This document shows positions 46,823 to 57,600 of a stretch of 64,000 bases of DNA, piece by piece. The notes under the pieces were generated by a model. The model saw only the letters and a program-made list of their open reading frames with translations, ran no database searches and was not told the origin of the DNA. This DNA comes from Allodiplogaster sudhausi. Lineage: Eukaryota > Nematoda > Chromadorea > Rhabditida > Diplogasteridae. Every line of letters starts with the position of its first letter. Within the stretch, counting starts at the first letter, position 1. The translations under genes and the position numbers were made by a program. The stretch spans positions 879,501 to 943,500 of the forward strand of contig CALZFC010000298.1 of the NCBI GenBank assembly GCA_945643635.1, given 5' to 3'.

Positions 46823-49485
46823 CTCCCTTACCAAACACAGATGGCTCCAAGTGGATCTGCATATCGCCAGTAGCGTGAACCGACGTATGCACTTGTGATG
46901 GCAACGGCGCTCGACATGATGTCGTTGCGCATGTCAATGGCAAGGACCTGGAGAGAGAGATTCTTCTGCTTAACAGCGAGAAAGCAAGAGAGAGAAAGAA
47001 AGAGAGAGAGAGAGAGATCGTAATGCCCAACCTTGGTAGAATGCGTACCCCGCCTGAGGCAGGCAGTCATGAGGAAGAGCTTGGCAGAGCAGCCGACGAG
47101 CAGAATGGCCAGAGTCACTGACGTCATCTCCGTGTCTACCTCGAAAGCAATCCCATTGCTGATATTGTGCTTCCATGAGAAAAAAAGTAATCTACATGCG
47201 TGAATGTGTTCCGATATTTTAAGCACATCCAACACCAAAATGGTGGAAGTATGACATTTGTGCATGCTAATGAATCTCAGTTGACATTATAGTTCTCTTT
47301 GAACTCGTCGTCGATAAGATGGAAATAAGACATATGTATGTACAATCCTACCGTGTGTTTGAGGACAGCCTCAATGGCCCGGAACACCATGCCGATGTTG
47401 GCGACGCCCATGAGAGTTGAGCAGATGATCACACCAAGGAGCTCCAGTCTACAATCTTGCTTTCTCGCTCTCTCTCTCCTTTCTCCGTTCTATTTCTCTC
47501 TCCATCTCACGACCTGGCTCTTCCTCTCGGATACTGGAAGTCTCCCTTTCTCCTTTCTATTTCTCTCTCCATCTCCCGACCTGGCTCTCCCTCTCGGGTA
47601 CTGGAAGTCTCCTCCGCCGGCGACATCACTCTGCATTGCATGCAGACACGCTCCCATGATGCTGCTTGTCGTGAGATCCATCGCCGTGTCCACAAACGTG
47701 CTTAATATATACAAATGTGAATCGCATCTTTCCGAAATATGCAGATATTTTTATAGTTGTGACTCATAGAACAGATATTAAAATATTCCTGTAAAACAAC
47801 CTGGCAATGGAGATTGAACCGGAGAGAATGGCAGCGGTTAGATTGGCCACGATCAGGCAGATGTTCAGCAAGAAGAGCATTTTGTTCAGCATTTGGTCGA
47901 CGTCGTGCTCGGGCTTCAAAGATTCGAATTGAATCACAGACATTTTGTTTCGTCTAGAAAGATGTCTAGGTTGTTATGATTGAGCTTACCTCTTCAGTTG
48001 TATGTTTCCCAGCGATGACTTCATCGTCATGCCGATACAACTCTTCCAGCTCGAGTTGTCTCCTTTCGTACTAAATATAACAAAACTATGTCACGCGGAA
48101 AATCTTTAACAAGTGAAAAAGCTTTTTTTTTTAATCTCTCAGGTGTACCTCAGGGGTCCGTCATAGCGGCTCTACTTTTCCTCATAAATGATCTACCAGA
48201 TTGTCTGCCCCCTGGCGCCTCGTGCACTCTCTATGCTGATGATGCGAAATTGTATACTATTAATGATACAACCCTCCTCCAAATTGCGCTTGAAAACATA
48301 CAAGACTGGACTAACCGCTGGGGCCTCACAATATCGGTTAGCAAGACTCAGTTTATGAGCATAGGTCAAAATGACCCTACTTTCTGTCCTCTTCTAAATG
48401 GCCAGCCACTCTCCACTGCCCACCACTTCTATGATCTCGGAGTTACAATTTCTAAGGACCTTTCATTTACTGAACATATCAGAATCATCTGCAATAAGGC
48501 GCGCTCTTCTGATTCTGCGGAATTTCCGCTCACATAACCCCATACTTCTTATGCGTCTCTTTTCTATTTATGTACGACCAATCCTTGAATACGCGAGCGA
48601 AATTTGGAACCCGCATAAGGAACTCTCTGTATCCTCACAGGACCGTCTAGAAAATGTGCAACGTTTATTTACGAGTCTTGTCTTTAGAAGAATTGGCAAA
48701 AATCCATGTTACTCAACACGTCTCTCTACTCTCTCTTACCACACTCTCGCATCTCGAAGACATTTTATCGATCTAATGTTTACATATAAGATTTTCGCAA
48801 ACCTCATTGACATTGATCCCAAGCCATCTCTCCCTAATACTGTCACTAGAGGCCATCGATTTAAGATTACACATTATCTATGTCGAAATAAGGGTTTCAA
48901 GTATTTCTTGCCAAACAGAGTTGTTAATGATTGGAATAGACTTCCTAGTGAAATTTTTGACAGTGCATCTCTAGCTCGTTCATTTATCTCTTCCATGAGT
49001 CTCTCACATTCTCTTAAATAATGTAGTAATTGCTCCACTCTTTTTAGTTTTTGTTTGTAATTTCACTACTTGGATTTCCTTAAACAGTAGGCATGCCTCG
49101 AAGCAGCCGATCACGTCAGCCATATAAACATATATATTTAAATTTCACCCATATATATGATCTCGTGTCTTCATTTCTTTAAATGCTGATAAACTTGAAT
49201 GAATGAATGAAAATTCCAATGGCAGAAACATAAAAAGTATCCTACTACTTCAATAGGTTCTCATCGAAAATTGATTACTCGTTTCTGTTTATAAATGAGA
49301 AAGAGTAAACTATACTAATAAAGACTCACCTTTTCCATCAACCTTTGCTGTCTGCATCTTTGGAAAAAAGAAGAGAATGAGAATGGAGCGATGCTTGCCT
49401 CTGCTGCCTCGTCCACTCCAGCTGCTTCGTCGTTTCTCGCGCTTTTCACTTTTGTTCTTTTCCGAATTTTTGACTCCTCAGGCAT
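46156..49485 (-). CDS. Cation diffusion facilitator, Mn-type motifs (MTP-like)
   Basis: Ten exons join in frame to 365 aa: 49485-49330, 48070-47990, 47913-47801, 47700-47630, 47455-47352, 47169-47032, 46947-46832, 46698-46570, 46484-46397 and 46257-46156. The protein is a metal-proton antiporter of internal membranes. A cytosolic N-terminus with YERRQLELEELYR precedes six membrane helices, including LFLLNICLIVANLTAAILSG. The TM2 site reads FVDTAMD and the TM5 site DMRND. DxxxD at both places is the signature of manganese CDFs (plant MTP8-11 branch), whereas zinc CDFs have HxxxD in TM2. The C-terminal domain shows IDHLCIFHFGATAIVEVHVV and FVERAYVHCDY. Intron 1 carries a LINE fragment on the opposite strand, and intron 7 a CT tract. 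Confidence 0.88.
48088..49210 (+). mobile_element. 5'-truncated non-LTR retrotransposon fragment
   Basis: The plus strand encodes the end of a reverse transcriptase: LSGVPQGSVIAALLFLINDL, then LYADDAKLY (catalytic YADD), then KTQFMSIG. A frameshift near 48510 follows, then the thumb/C-terminal part (IYVRPILEYASEIWNP, DWNRLP) to a stop at about 49021. The 3' tail ends near 49210 with repeated TGAA, as in CR1/jockey-type elements. It lies in intron 1 of the CDF gene, antisense to it. Confidence 0.85.
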
Positions 49486-49830
49486 ACTTAACAAATTGCA
49501 ATAAAATCTGAATTAGAGTTATGCGGACACACGCATCGATTTGTAAAGTGTGCATGATTGCACATTCCAACACGCATATTGATTTGCATATAAGTAGAAC
49601 ATAACCAAATATACATTTGTTCAATTTATAAATAGGGAATTAGATTTATTTTACTATCCACATTAAAGCAGGCGTTCTGAAAATTCTCGTTGCGGGCAAA
49701 TCCTTGATAAACTTGTCATAGGTAGCGAGAATTGTGTTATCAGAGGCCAATGGCAGGGTCCATCCAATGGGGAGGTAGAAAAAGGCAGAGATAAACAGAA
49801 AAAGATATGGGGAGAGGGAGAACGATTGGA

Positions 49831-49831
49831 A

Positions 49832-49885
<54 letters not shown>
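49831..49885. repeat. (GA)n microsatellite
   Basis: A nearly pure GA run upstream of the CDF gene start. Confidence 0.9.
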
Positions 49886-49886
<1 letters not shown>

Positions 49887-50350
49887 TAAGGGGACTGAGA
49901 AAATTGTATTTCTCTTATCGGGTTAGCAACAGTTTCCTGGCAGTTCTTAATTAGAAAGGTTCCATTGCAAGGATTCCCTTCTCATTCAAGGAGTTAATTG
50001 GCAAACCCTTTTTGTAACTTTTTCATAATAAATAATACATAACAGAATCAACAGCTCTGAACATAACAAATGTATGATATTGCAACATTTTCTCCAGATT
50101 CATAGCTACATCTTGCATTTTTTGTGGTATGACCTTTCAAACAAAATCCATAGAAAGAACGCGAATGACCATTCTTTTCTTAAATGAGCGACTCACAGGA
50201 CAAAAAATTTATTGCAGCACATCTTCCTCAGTATTTTCAACAATGCAGACGACTTTAATTAGGAGTCCTATTCGTATCAAAACTACTTCCCGTAGAATAT
50301 CTTCTTTAAAGGAGCTTGAAAGTCGTTAAGTCCTAACACGAAATGCCAGT

Positions 50351-50950
50351 GGTGCTATTAATCTAGGAAGAAAGAAAGCTGAGCTCGACTTTTTTGTCTG
50401 GAACTTTTTTCAGAGTTGAGTTCAACTCTCAATACAATCGCGTCGAGTTTTCTTATAGACTTCCAATGCATACCTCAAACTTGGGTAATTAAACCGGCTC
50501 ATTGCAGCAAGCATCCCAAAGGTTCGGCAGCAACCGATGTCGGGCGGGTTTTTCATAGCATGCTCATAGGCCGAGGTGTTAGGCTGGGACTAATAGACGA
50601 AAACGGAGGCATCGAGACGCAATGTCTCATTTTCGCTGGCATTTTGAGGTCAACCTTTTTTCTCGGCGAGAGAGTACACAAAAATGAGAGACCAAACGGA
50701 GCAATGATTTATAGCTTCCTTTTCCCTCTCTCGTCTTCCACACTCTTGCTGTTAGAAAAAGAGTTGGCCATTATGTTGACCACTTTTTGGCTGAGCACGC
50801 TTTTTAAAGTTGGGATCTTTTTGGAATAAGTTGGGCCCATCTTTCTTCTTTTCCATACTAATCCGCTCTTTTCAGAGTTCACCCTCAATCTTTTTTGTTA
50901 AAAAGTTGAGCTCAACTTTCGCCCCGTTTTCTTCCTAGATTAATAGCACC
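50351..50950. mobile_element. 600-nt inverted-end element, copy 1
   Basis: Ends are GGTGCTATTAATCTAGGAAG and its complement CTTCCTAGATTAATAGCACC. Length is exactly 600 nt, as in copy 2 at 58320. An open frame (50416-50829) is shared by both copies but resembles no protein. No clear target duplication is seen. It may interrupt an older AT-rich frame (50129-50328 and 50962-51363) of unknown nature. Confidence 0.8.
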
Positions 50951-51650
50951 ACTGATCTTTTATGAGCAATGGCAAATTTGCCAAGATCCTTGCTCTCGTA
51001 AAGCAAGCATTTTCCAGGACAATTTTAATTTGGCGGTTTGCGTCTGGTAGTGAATTGTGCATGTGTCGGCATATATTTCACGGCCTATGGAACCATATTT
51101 CACCCCTAACTGGTCAACTCTTCTCCGACAAGCGTTTTAGACCGAAATTTAGTTGGCGACAACTGTTAAATTTAAAGTTCTGTGCAAACACACTAATTAT
51201 TCCCTTAGGTTCAGGCAACACATTTCAGATGGAAAATACTCCTTTAACTTTTAGTTTAGAAAAGTGGCTTTTTGCTAATGCATTCCGGACACATTCACAG
51301 AATCATCCTAATAGCGAAAATTTTGAGTTTTCGCCTCCTTTAAAAAGCATTTCTGTAGGCTGAAAGGAGAGAGCGAGAGAGAAAGAGAGATAAAGCAAAT
51401 AGCGAATGAGACAATTATGTCCTAGAACATGTTAGTGCCCATCATGTAGCATGCAAATATTCAAATATGAATGCATATTTTTGAATGCGGATTTATGTCA
51501 TTGTGCATAAATACGTACATACAGATATGTATGTAATTGTCTTAACTGTCGCGTCATGGCCCGTGACTTCGCAAAGAGACGGAAACTCTTTCAAGATAGC
51601 TTCCTCTATTACATCGTAGGCATGTTAATGATAACACTACTTTTAAAGTT

Positions 51651-51890
51651 ATGCGTAATCTTACACCAATAGATCCTTCTCAATTCTTCTATTTTCCTTC
51701 TCAATACTCTGCCGCCCTTCGTGGTCATTCGCTCAAGCCTTCGCTTCCTCTCCTCCGATCTCTGCGCTCTAGACGTTCTTGCTTATCCTTTCGGGTTGTT
51801 AGACACTGGAACTCGCTACCACACCAAATTGTCTCAACCAACTCACTATCATCTTTCCGAGCCTATGGTGCCAACATCTTAGCATAATTT
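51651..51890 (+). mobile_element. Non-LTR retrotransposon C-terminal remnant
   Basis: A frame ending SFRVVRHWNSLPHQIV...FRAYGANILA has the usual R-x-WN-LP end of CR1/jockey reverse transcriptases. Upstream reverse transcriptase motifs are absent. The downstream AT-rich tail to about 52085 may belong to it. Confidence 0.7.
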
Positions 51891-52580
51891 CTTCGTTTTG
51901 TTTCGTTTTTGTTTTCTTGTTTTTTCCTTCTTTTTACCCTCAATTGCTTGACCCGCCCCATCGAATTCACTATTTCATGAATACTTCCCAATACTGTCTA
52001 CTTCTTAATCCGGTCAATGCGATAAACAAATTGAATTAAATTGTACTTCTTTTATGGCTCTCCTAGAGATATGCATACAGAACAAAATAAAATCCGGCCG
52101 AGGACATGCGGCCGTGGTTGGATGCCTGCGAACCAAAACGTTGTCTCCGCTTATTGTTTTTTTTTGAGTAACGTAGCTAATATTTACAAAATCGAGTTCT
52201 ACCTGCTCATGATACCTTGACTTCCCGCCAGTTGAGGTTCTGTGGGTATCCTCTTTCTCTCGTGTTCATCTAACCATTACGCGATTTCCTTTACACATTA
52301 CTCACTACTACGGATAGAACCTCACGCGGAATCTATGAAAATGTAACCACTCTGCCTCTATTCTGAGAACGAAAATGAAATTCACAATGCTGCTGTGATT
52401 CCAATGTGAATTCTCCCCAGTATTAACAACTAAATTTCCTTATCATGGATTCTTCTTTGTCTATATGCATTCATTACTTCATTGTCCTTCTTCGGAAACC
52501 TCTTGAGAGCCTGAGTCATTGACTAGGTACTGAAGATATTTGTCTTCTCTGTTTTGTTACTATAACGAGCGGAATAAGTT

Positions 52581-52621
<41 letters not shown>

Positions 52622-52736
52622 GGAGAAAGAGGGTGTTTTCTTCTGGGTGTCCATATGCATCTCGTCTCTATAGCGCCTCCGCCCGTGCGACTGGCCAATG
52701 TCTTCCCTGTCATTCATTCGATCGAGCCCCCCTCAG
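51891..52736. other. Intergenic, no gene seen
   Basis: AT-rich sequence with a (GA)n run at 52584-52617. The likely 5' region of the next plus-strand gene is included here. Confidence 0.5.
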
Positions 52737-53983
52737 ATGAAGCGAAGGCCGCAGCAGCCCCCTCCCCAGTCCTCCCCAACTCTCACTCGCCGACGAGCAG
52801 CAGCCGCGGCAGCCGCGGCGGCGCCCGCCTCCCAGCAGCCGGCCGAGGGACGCCGCCAGCTTCTCCGAGAGATTCGCAGCGTCGCCGCTGACGAAAGCGG
52901 GCAAATGGTAAGCAATCTAATTGGAATGAGTCATCTGTCAATCAGAGAATATGCACTGACCTGGAATTGACGATGAATTTCAAACTGAAGCAGGTCTATA
53001 TACAATGAAGTGCAGTGCCAATCCTTCTTACAGGCCCGAGTACTTGCGAACTTCCTCCCGGATCCTTTCTATCGCGTTCTCCATGTCATGAGTGATGTTA
53101 TGGCTGCACTCGCACGACGCGAAAAGGTTTTAAAAACCAACGCTGTTTTATTGTCGTGTATGGAAATGATTTCCCTATTTCCCTATGAACATAGCGAATG
53201 CAGCCTCCTACAGATTACACTGGAACACGTCGACGAAATCTTGCTTGCGCGTGATGAGCTCCTTGCGAAGACTAAAGATGATCCTAAACATATTGTCAAC
53301 CTCTGCCTCACCAGGGTTTCTCTCTTTTTATTGCTCTTCTTTTTTATTCATTAAACACCTTTAAAGGTTTACTCCGGGGGCATCGTCGCGTTGGCGGATC
53401 TCTTCGCTGATCAAGAGACAACCATGGACCAGGAACAAGGCAGCTCTTCAGGCCACCTAAACAGTCCAAATGACAAGAAAAAGGATGAAGAGAGAAAGAA
53501 CGGGGACGAAATGGAGGCCGAGAGTGTGGTGAAGAAGAACGAAGATGTCGTAGCAAGCGATGAACGAGGGCTAGGAGCCACAAATAATGTTTACAACGAA
53601 GAATCTCAAGGAAGAATAAGGGAAGCTAAGGAGGTGAATGAGGAGATGTACAGAACTGTTGAAGACGGTTTCCTAGAGGATGAAGAGGAAGATGAGGAGG
53701 AGGAGAGTGTGCCGCAAGGTCATTCTCTCGCTCAAAGCATTCAAGTTAGCATTAAATCCTTGTCAACGTTGTTTAAATTAAGTTTTTACCTGACTTTCAA
53801 TGTTCTTTCAAGATCGGAAAATCCGAAAGATTCAACGACGACAAGACATTTTCATGGATGCAAGTGCAGATGGCGATTACGGTGCCAGGTGATACCGTAG
53901 CCGTGGAAGACGACTCGTCGGCCACTCCATCCGACACAACGGGTTCCATCATTTCAGTTCTATTCGTATGGAATGTGAGATAA
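52737..53983 (+). CDS. Unrecognised 333-aa protein with acidic tail
   Basis: Four exons, 52737-52907, 53034-53315, 53367-53744 and 53813-53983, join in phase. The N-terminus is basic and Pro/Ala-rich (MKRRPQQPPPQSSPTLTRRR). A helical-looking middle follows (VLANFLPDPFYRVLHVMSDV, LLQITLEHVDEILLARDELL, KHIVNLCLTRVYSGGIVALA). The tail is highly acidic and Lys-rich (DGFLEDEEEDEEEE). The acidic, low-complexity tail suggests a nuclear protein; no family is recognised. The start could also be the in-frame ATG at 52698, which adds 13 residues. It lies just upstream of two zinc-finger genes on the same strand. Confidence 0.75.
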
Positions 53984-54150
53984 ATCTCTCGTTTCATTAG
54001 AAGCAACCGAGGCGTCCAAGACCAGTCAGCAGTCTCCTGCTTCAGAAACATGTTAGAAAGCTAAATTCTATCCCTATGACATGCAATTTTTAGCTTTCAT
54101 TTACTTATGCATATTTTGCAACTCATTTATTTACTCTACATATCAAAAAC

Positions 54151-54550
54151 CACGGGTGCAGGGACTTTCGGAAGGTTCCAAAATGTCCGATCAAATTTTG
54201 TGTTTCTCGATAAACCCATGTCTAATTTGTTTGCATATTTAGATTCAGGCGCTCGAGTTTTACCATAATCGAGCATTAAAATGTCAAGAAAGGCAGACTT
54301 CAACCAACAACATTTTGCATTTTATTGATAACAAATTGGCGCATTGTCACTTTGCATTTCTTGACAATTTGTTGTACATAAAATGGAACCTTTTTGAGTC
54401 ATGAACCTGCCGATCATTACGTTTTAATGCTCGATTATGGTAAAACCCGAGTGCCTGAATCTAAATATAAAACCAAATCGACATGCTTTCATCGAGAAAC
54501 GCACAATATTTTAGAACATTCCGAAAGTTCAGAAAATTCCTGCACTCGTT
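54151..54550. mobile_element. 400-nt imperfect hairpin element
   Basis: The left arm begins CACGGGTGCAGGGACTTTCG and the right arm ends with TGCACTCG preceded by a complement-like CCGAAAGTTCAGAAAATTCC. The inner match GAGTTTTACCATAATCGAGC is repeated inverted at about 54430-54452. The loop lacks coding. Confidence 0.7.
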
Positions 54551-54638
54551 GAGCGGTAATGTGCTTTTAAAGGCGGTACATTCTACACATGTGTTTTTTT
54601 AAATATATATTTTGTGCAAAGGTTTAATTCTGTTTCAG

Positions 54639-57600
54639 TTTTCCAGTGCCCACACTGCTCGTTCCGTGCACGGGCGCAGCATCACTTTACGTTTCACATA
54701 AGGAAGAATCATCGCACAGGTCTTTCGCTTCAACAACCTTTATTATTTTGTTCCTTTTTGGCTTCTTAGTAAACATTTCAGTCATATTGTTGGCATATGC
54801 AAAGTATTTTTCGAAAACTATTTTCGTTGCAATTCTATGTATGTATGCATGTATGTATTTACATATGAATGCACGGACATACAGCCCGTTCATACATTCG
54901 CCATAATTCACTTACTATGTATGTGTGTATGTACATAGTACAACATACTTATACTCTTCTTGTGTGAATATTAAACGGACAGATCAGATTACTTTATCGG
55001 GCATAAAATGTTTTGAACATACCCTTAATCAAATTCTCTTCGCAGATAAATCGACCAGGAACGGTGGCCAAGAAGCCGAGCAGATTCAATTGAATACCTC
55101 GAACTCTGCTGCTCCCTTGCCCCCCACGCAGGGATTATGCGAGCTTCCCAAGAAGGATCCTGCTGCTCAGCATTTTGCTGAGGTCTCAGCTGCTGATTCG
55201 ACTAATTATAACGACGGTAGGGGAAGAAAAGAAACATTACCGATGCAGTCACTACATTAATAAGAAAGTTCCCGAGTTTCGAGATATATGAATGTATAGG
55301 CCTGGACACGTGCGCGGAATGCGGCGCAGGCTTCACGCGTCGCTGCGGCTCTCTGACGCGTCACATGCGGCAGGCGCATCCGGCCGTGTACGCGGCAGCC
55401 CGCCCCCTCGCCTGCCCCGCCGCCCCCGCCTGCGACTACCGCGTGGCCGACCGCGGATGGAGGGGCAAGCAGAAACTACAAGCTCATCTCAAGGTTCTTT
55501 TTACAATTTTCAGTTATTGCTTTACATGCGCCTTGTCAACTACCTCAAACAGATGTGCAGTTTTCAGCTCTTCATAACTTTTAAATCAACATTTTTAAGC
55601 TTCAAGACCCATCCCAATCGCTTCTCACGGTCTGGATTTACCTATAAACAACTATTAGGCAAAATCGAGATGACGATTTTTCTTGGGCCCAGTCCTTTTG
55701 ATTATTTTGATTCTCAATTCGCGTCATATGCATTTAAAACTAACTGCTAAAAGTATGACGCAAAAGTTCTTCCACATCAGAGCATCCATCCTGAGATGAA
55801 TCCTACGACGTCCACGGAACCGGAAAACAAAAAGCAAAGGTTCTGCGAAAATGAAGCTGGTCAGTTTTCTAATTCCTTTTTTCTCTTCTGATTATACAAT
55901 TTAACACAGTCATGTTGCTTAACAAAGTAAAAAATATGTTCTGCATTAGGAGGCTCTTTTGATGATGATACGAAGCCGGAAATTGGAACCTTTAATGGAG
56001 ACGATGATAATTCGATTCCTATGCAACACCCAGAACAGAACGGCCGTTTAAGAGGAGAATGCCCTGAGAAAAACACCAAGAAAAGTTCGTGACAAATTCA
56101 TTCCTTTAATAATTTTGCATTCTTTACTGTTATTCGTTTTGCTGTCTAACAATAAGATATGCAAGATCACTGTTTCACTTGTACCTATGTATGTACGTAT
56201 GTAGGTACATATCTACATATGTACGTACATGAGATCAAAAATATACAAATATGTAGCTGGTGTCTATGAGACATGTCTTCAATGATCAACAATGAATGTG
56301 TGCAAGGAATGAGAGGTTCTGATCCATGTTAGCATGAAGATCAAGTCAATTCAGATCCTGAACGTCGTCCGATCATTTGTGCGATTTGTGGCGGGCGGTT
56401 CAAGAAGGTCATGGAGCACATCCGAAAGGTAACTCATCATGGATGGTAGTGGGGAGGAGAAGCCGCTTCACTCACTCTTCAGTTGCATCCCGACGCGCTG
56501 CAACAGCTGGGGGGCGACGTTCTTCTTTGTGGCGTTGCCGGCTGCGGCAAGCACTTCCCAAGCGTCAAGCTCATCAATGAACACGAAGCGGTTGGTGTCG
56601 TGTCGTGACCCAGTTGGGGTCTTATGTCGATAAATTTTTATTGCTGGGTGTGGTGTGAGATACGGCTGTATGCTCTAATTGTCGATTGGCCGCATGCAGC
56701 GTTAATGCCGATATAGAAAAGGGGTGAAGCGTTATTGCCGATTTAGAAAACGGGGTGAAGCGCTATTGCCGATTTAGAAAACGGGGTGGAGCGTTATTGC
56801 CGATTTGGAAAATGGGGGAGGCATTGCCGATTATTACTCAAGGTGTTTAGGTGTAATCTGTATATCAACTTGTAGAAAGATTTATTAATGTCATTCACAG
56901 AATGCATACATAATAATAGAAAGAGAGACGTTGAGTGCGATGTGGAAATCTTCAGTGATCCTTGCCCGTCGTTTGCTTCTTTCCCATCTCGTCGAGATAT
57001 GCAAGTATCTCGTACTGGCGGATGGGGATGCCGGTGTTCATTCGGTCCTTCAGGGCGTCCATTCTGGCCTTTGGACATCGCACTTAAGAGAGCCAATCTG
57101 AGAGACTCGAGCAGGGGCATGTCAGGAACAAAATTATTTTTTGATTTTCTTTTCCTTCTAAAGATGGGGGGGGGGTTTATGCCCCAAACGCACCACTCGA
57201 AATATTAAAATGCCAAAATGAGGCTTTTAATAATTTTTTTTGCAAAATGTCATTAAGACCTTTTTTTATGCGCCTTTCAACTCTGAATCGAACAAGCAAT
57301 TCAAAATAAATATATGTTAACAACGAACAAATTTATGGTGATTTGAATTTTTTTTGGTTTTCGGTGCATATCCATGGTAAACTGAAGAAAATAATTTTTG
57401 GAAAAAATGTTTTTGAGGTCTTTTTAGGATGCCTCATAAGGCTTTAGAAGGAAAAGAAAATCAAAAAATTATTTTGTTCCCGACATGCCCCTGCTCGAGT
57501 CTCTCAGATTGGCTCTCTTAAGTACTGGCACTAAAGTTACCACGTCATTAAGCACCGCCTCACGTTTATTTGCTCATGATAATTGCTGTATTTGAAGCAA

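Noticed and set aside
50129..51363. Two plus-strand frames flanking element copy 1 as one interrupted gene
   Set aside because: Neither half has a recognisable domain, and joining them across the element is speculative.
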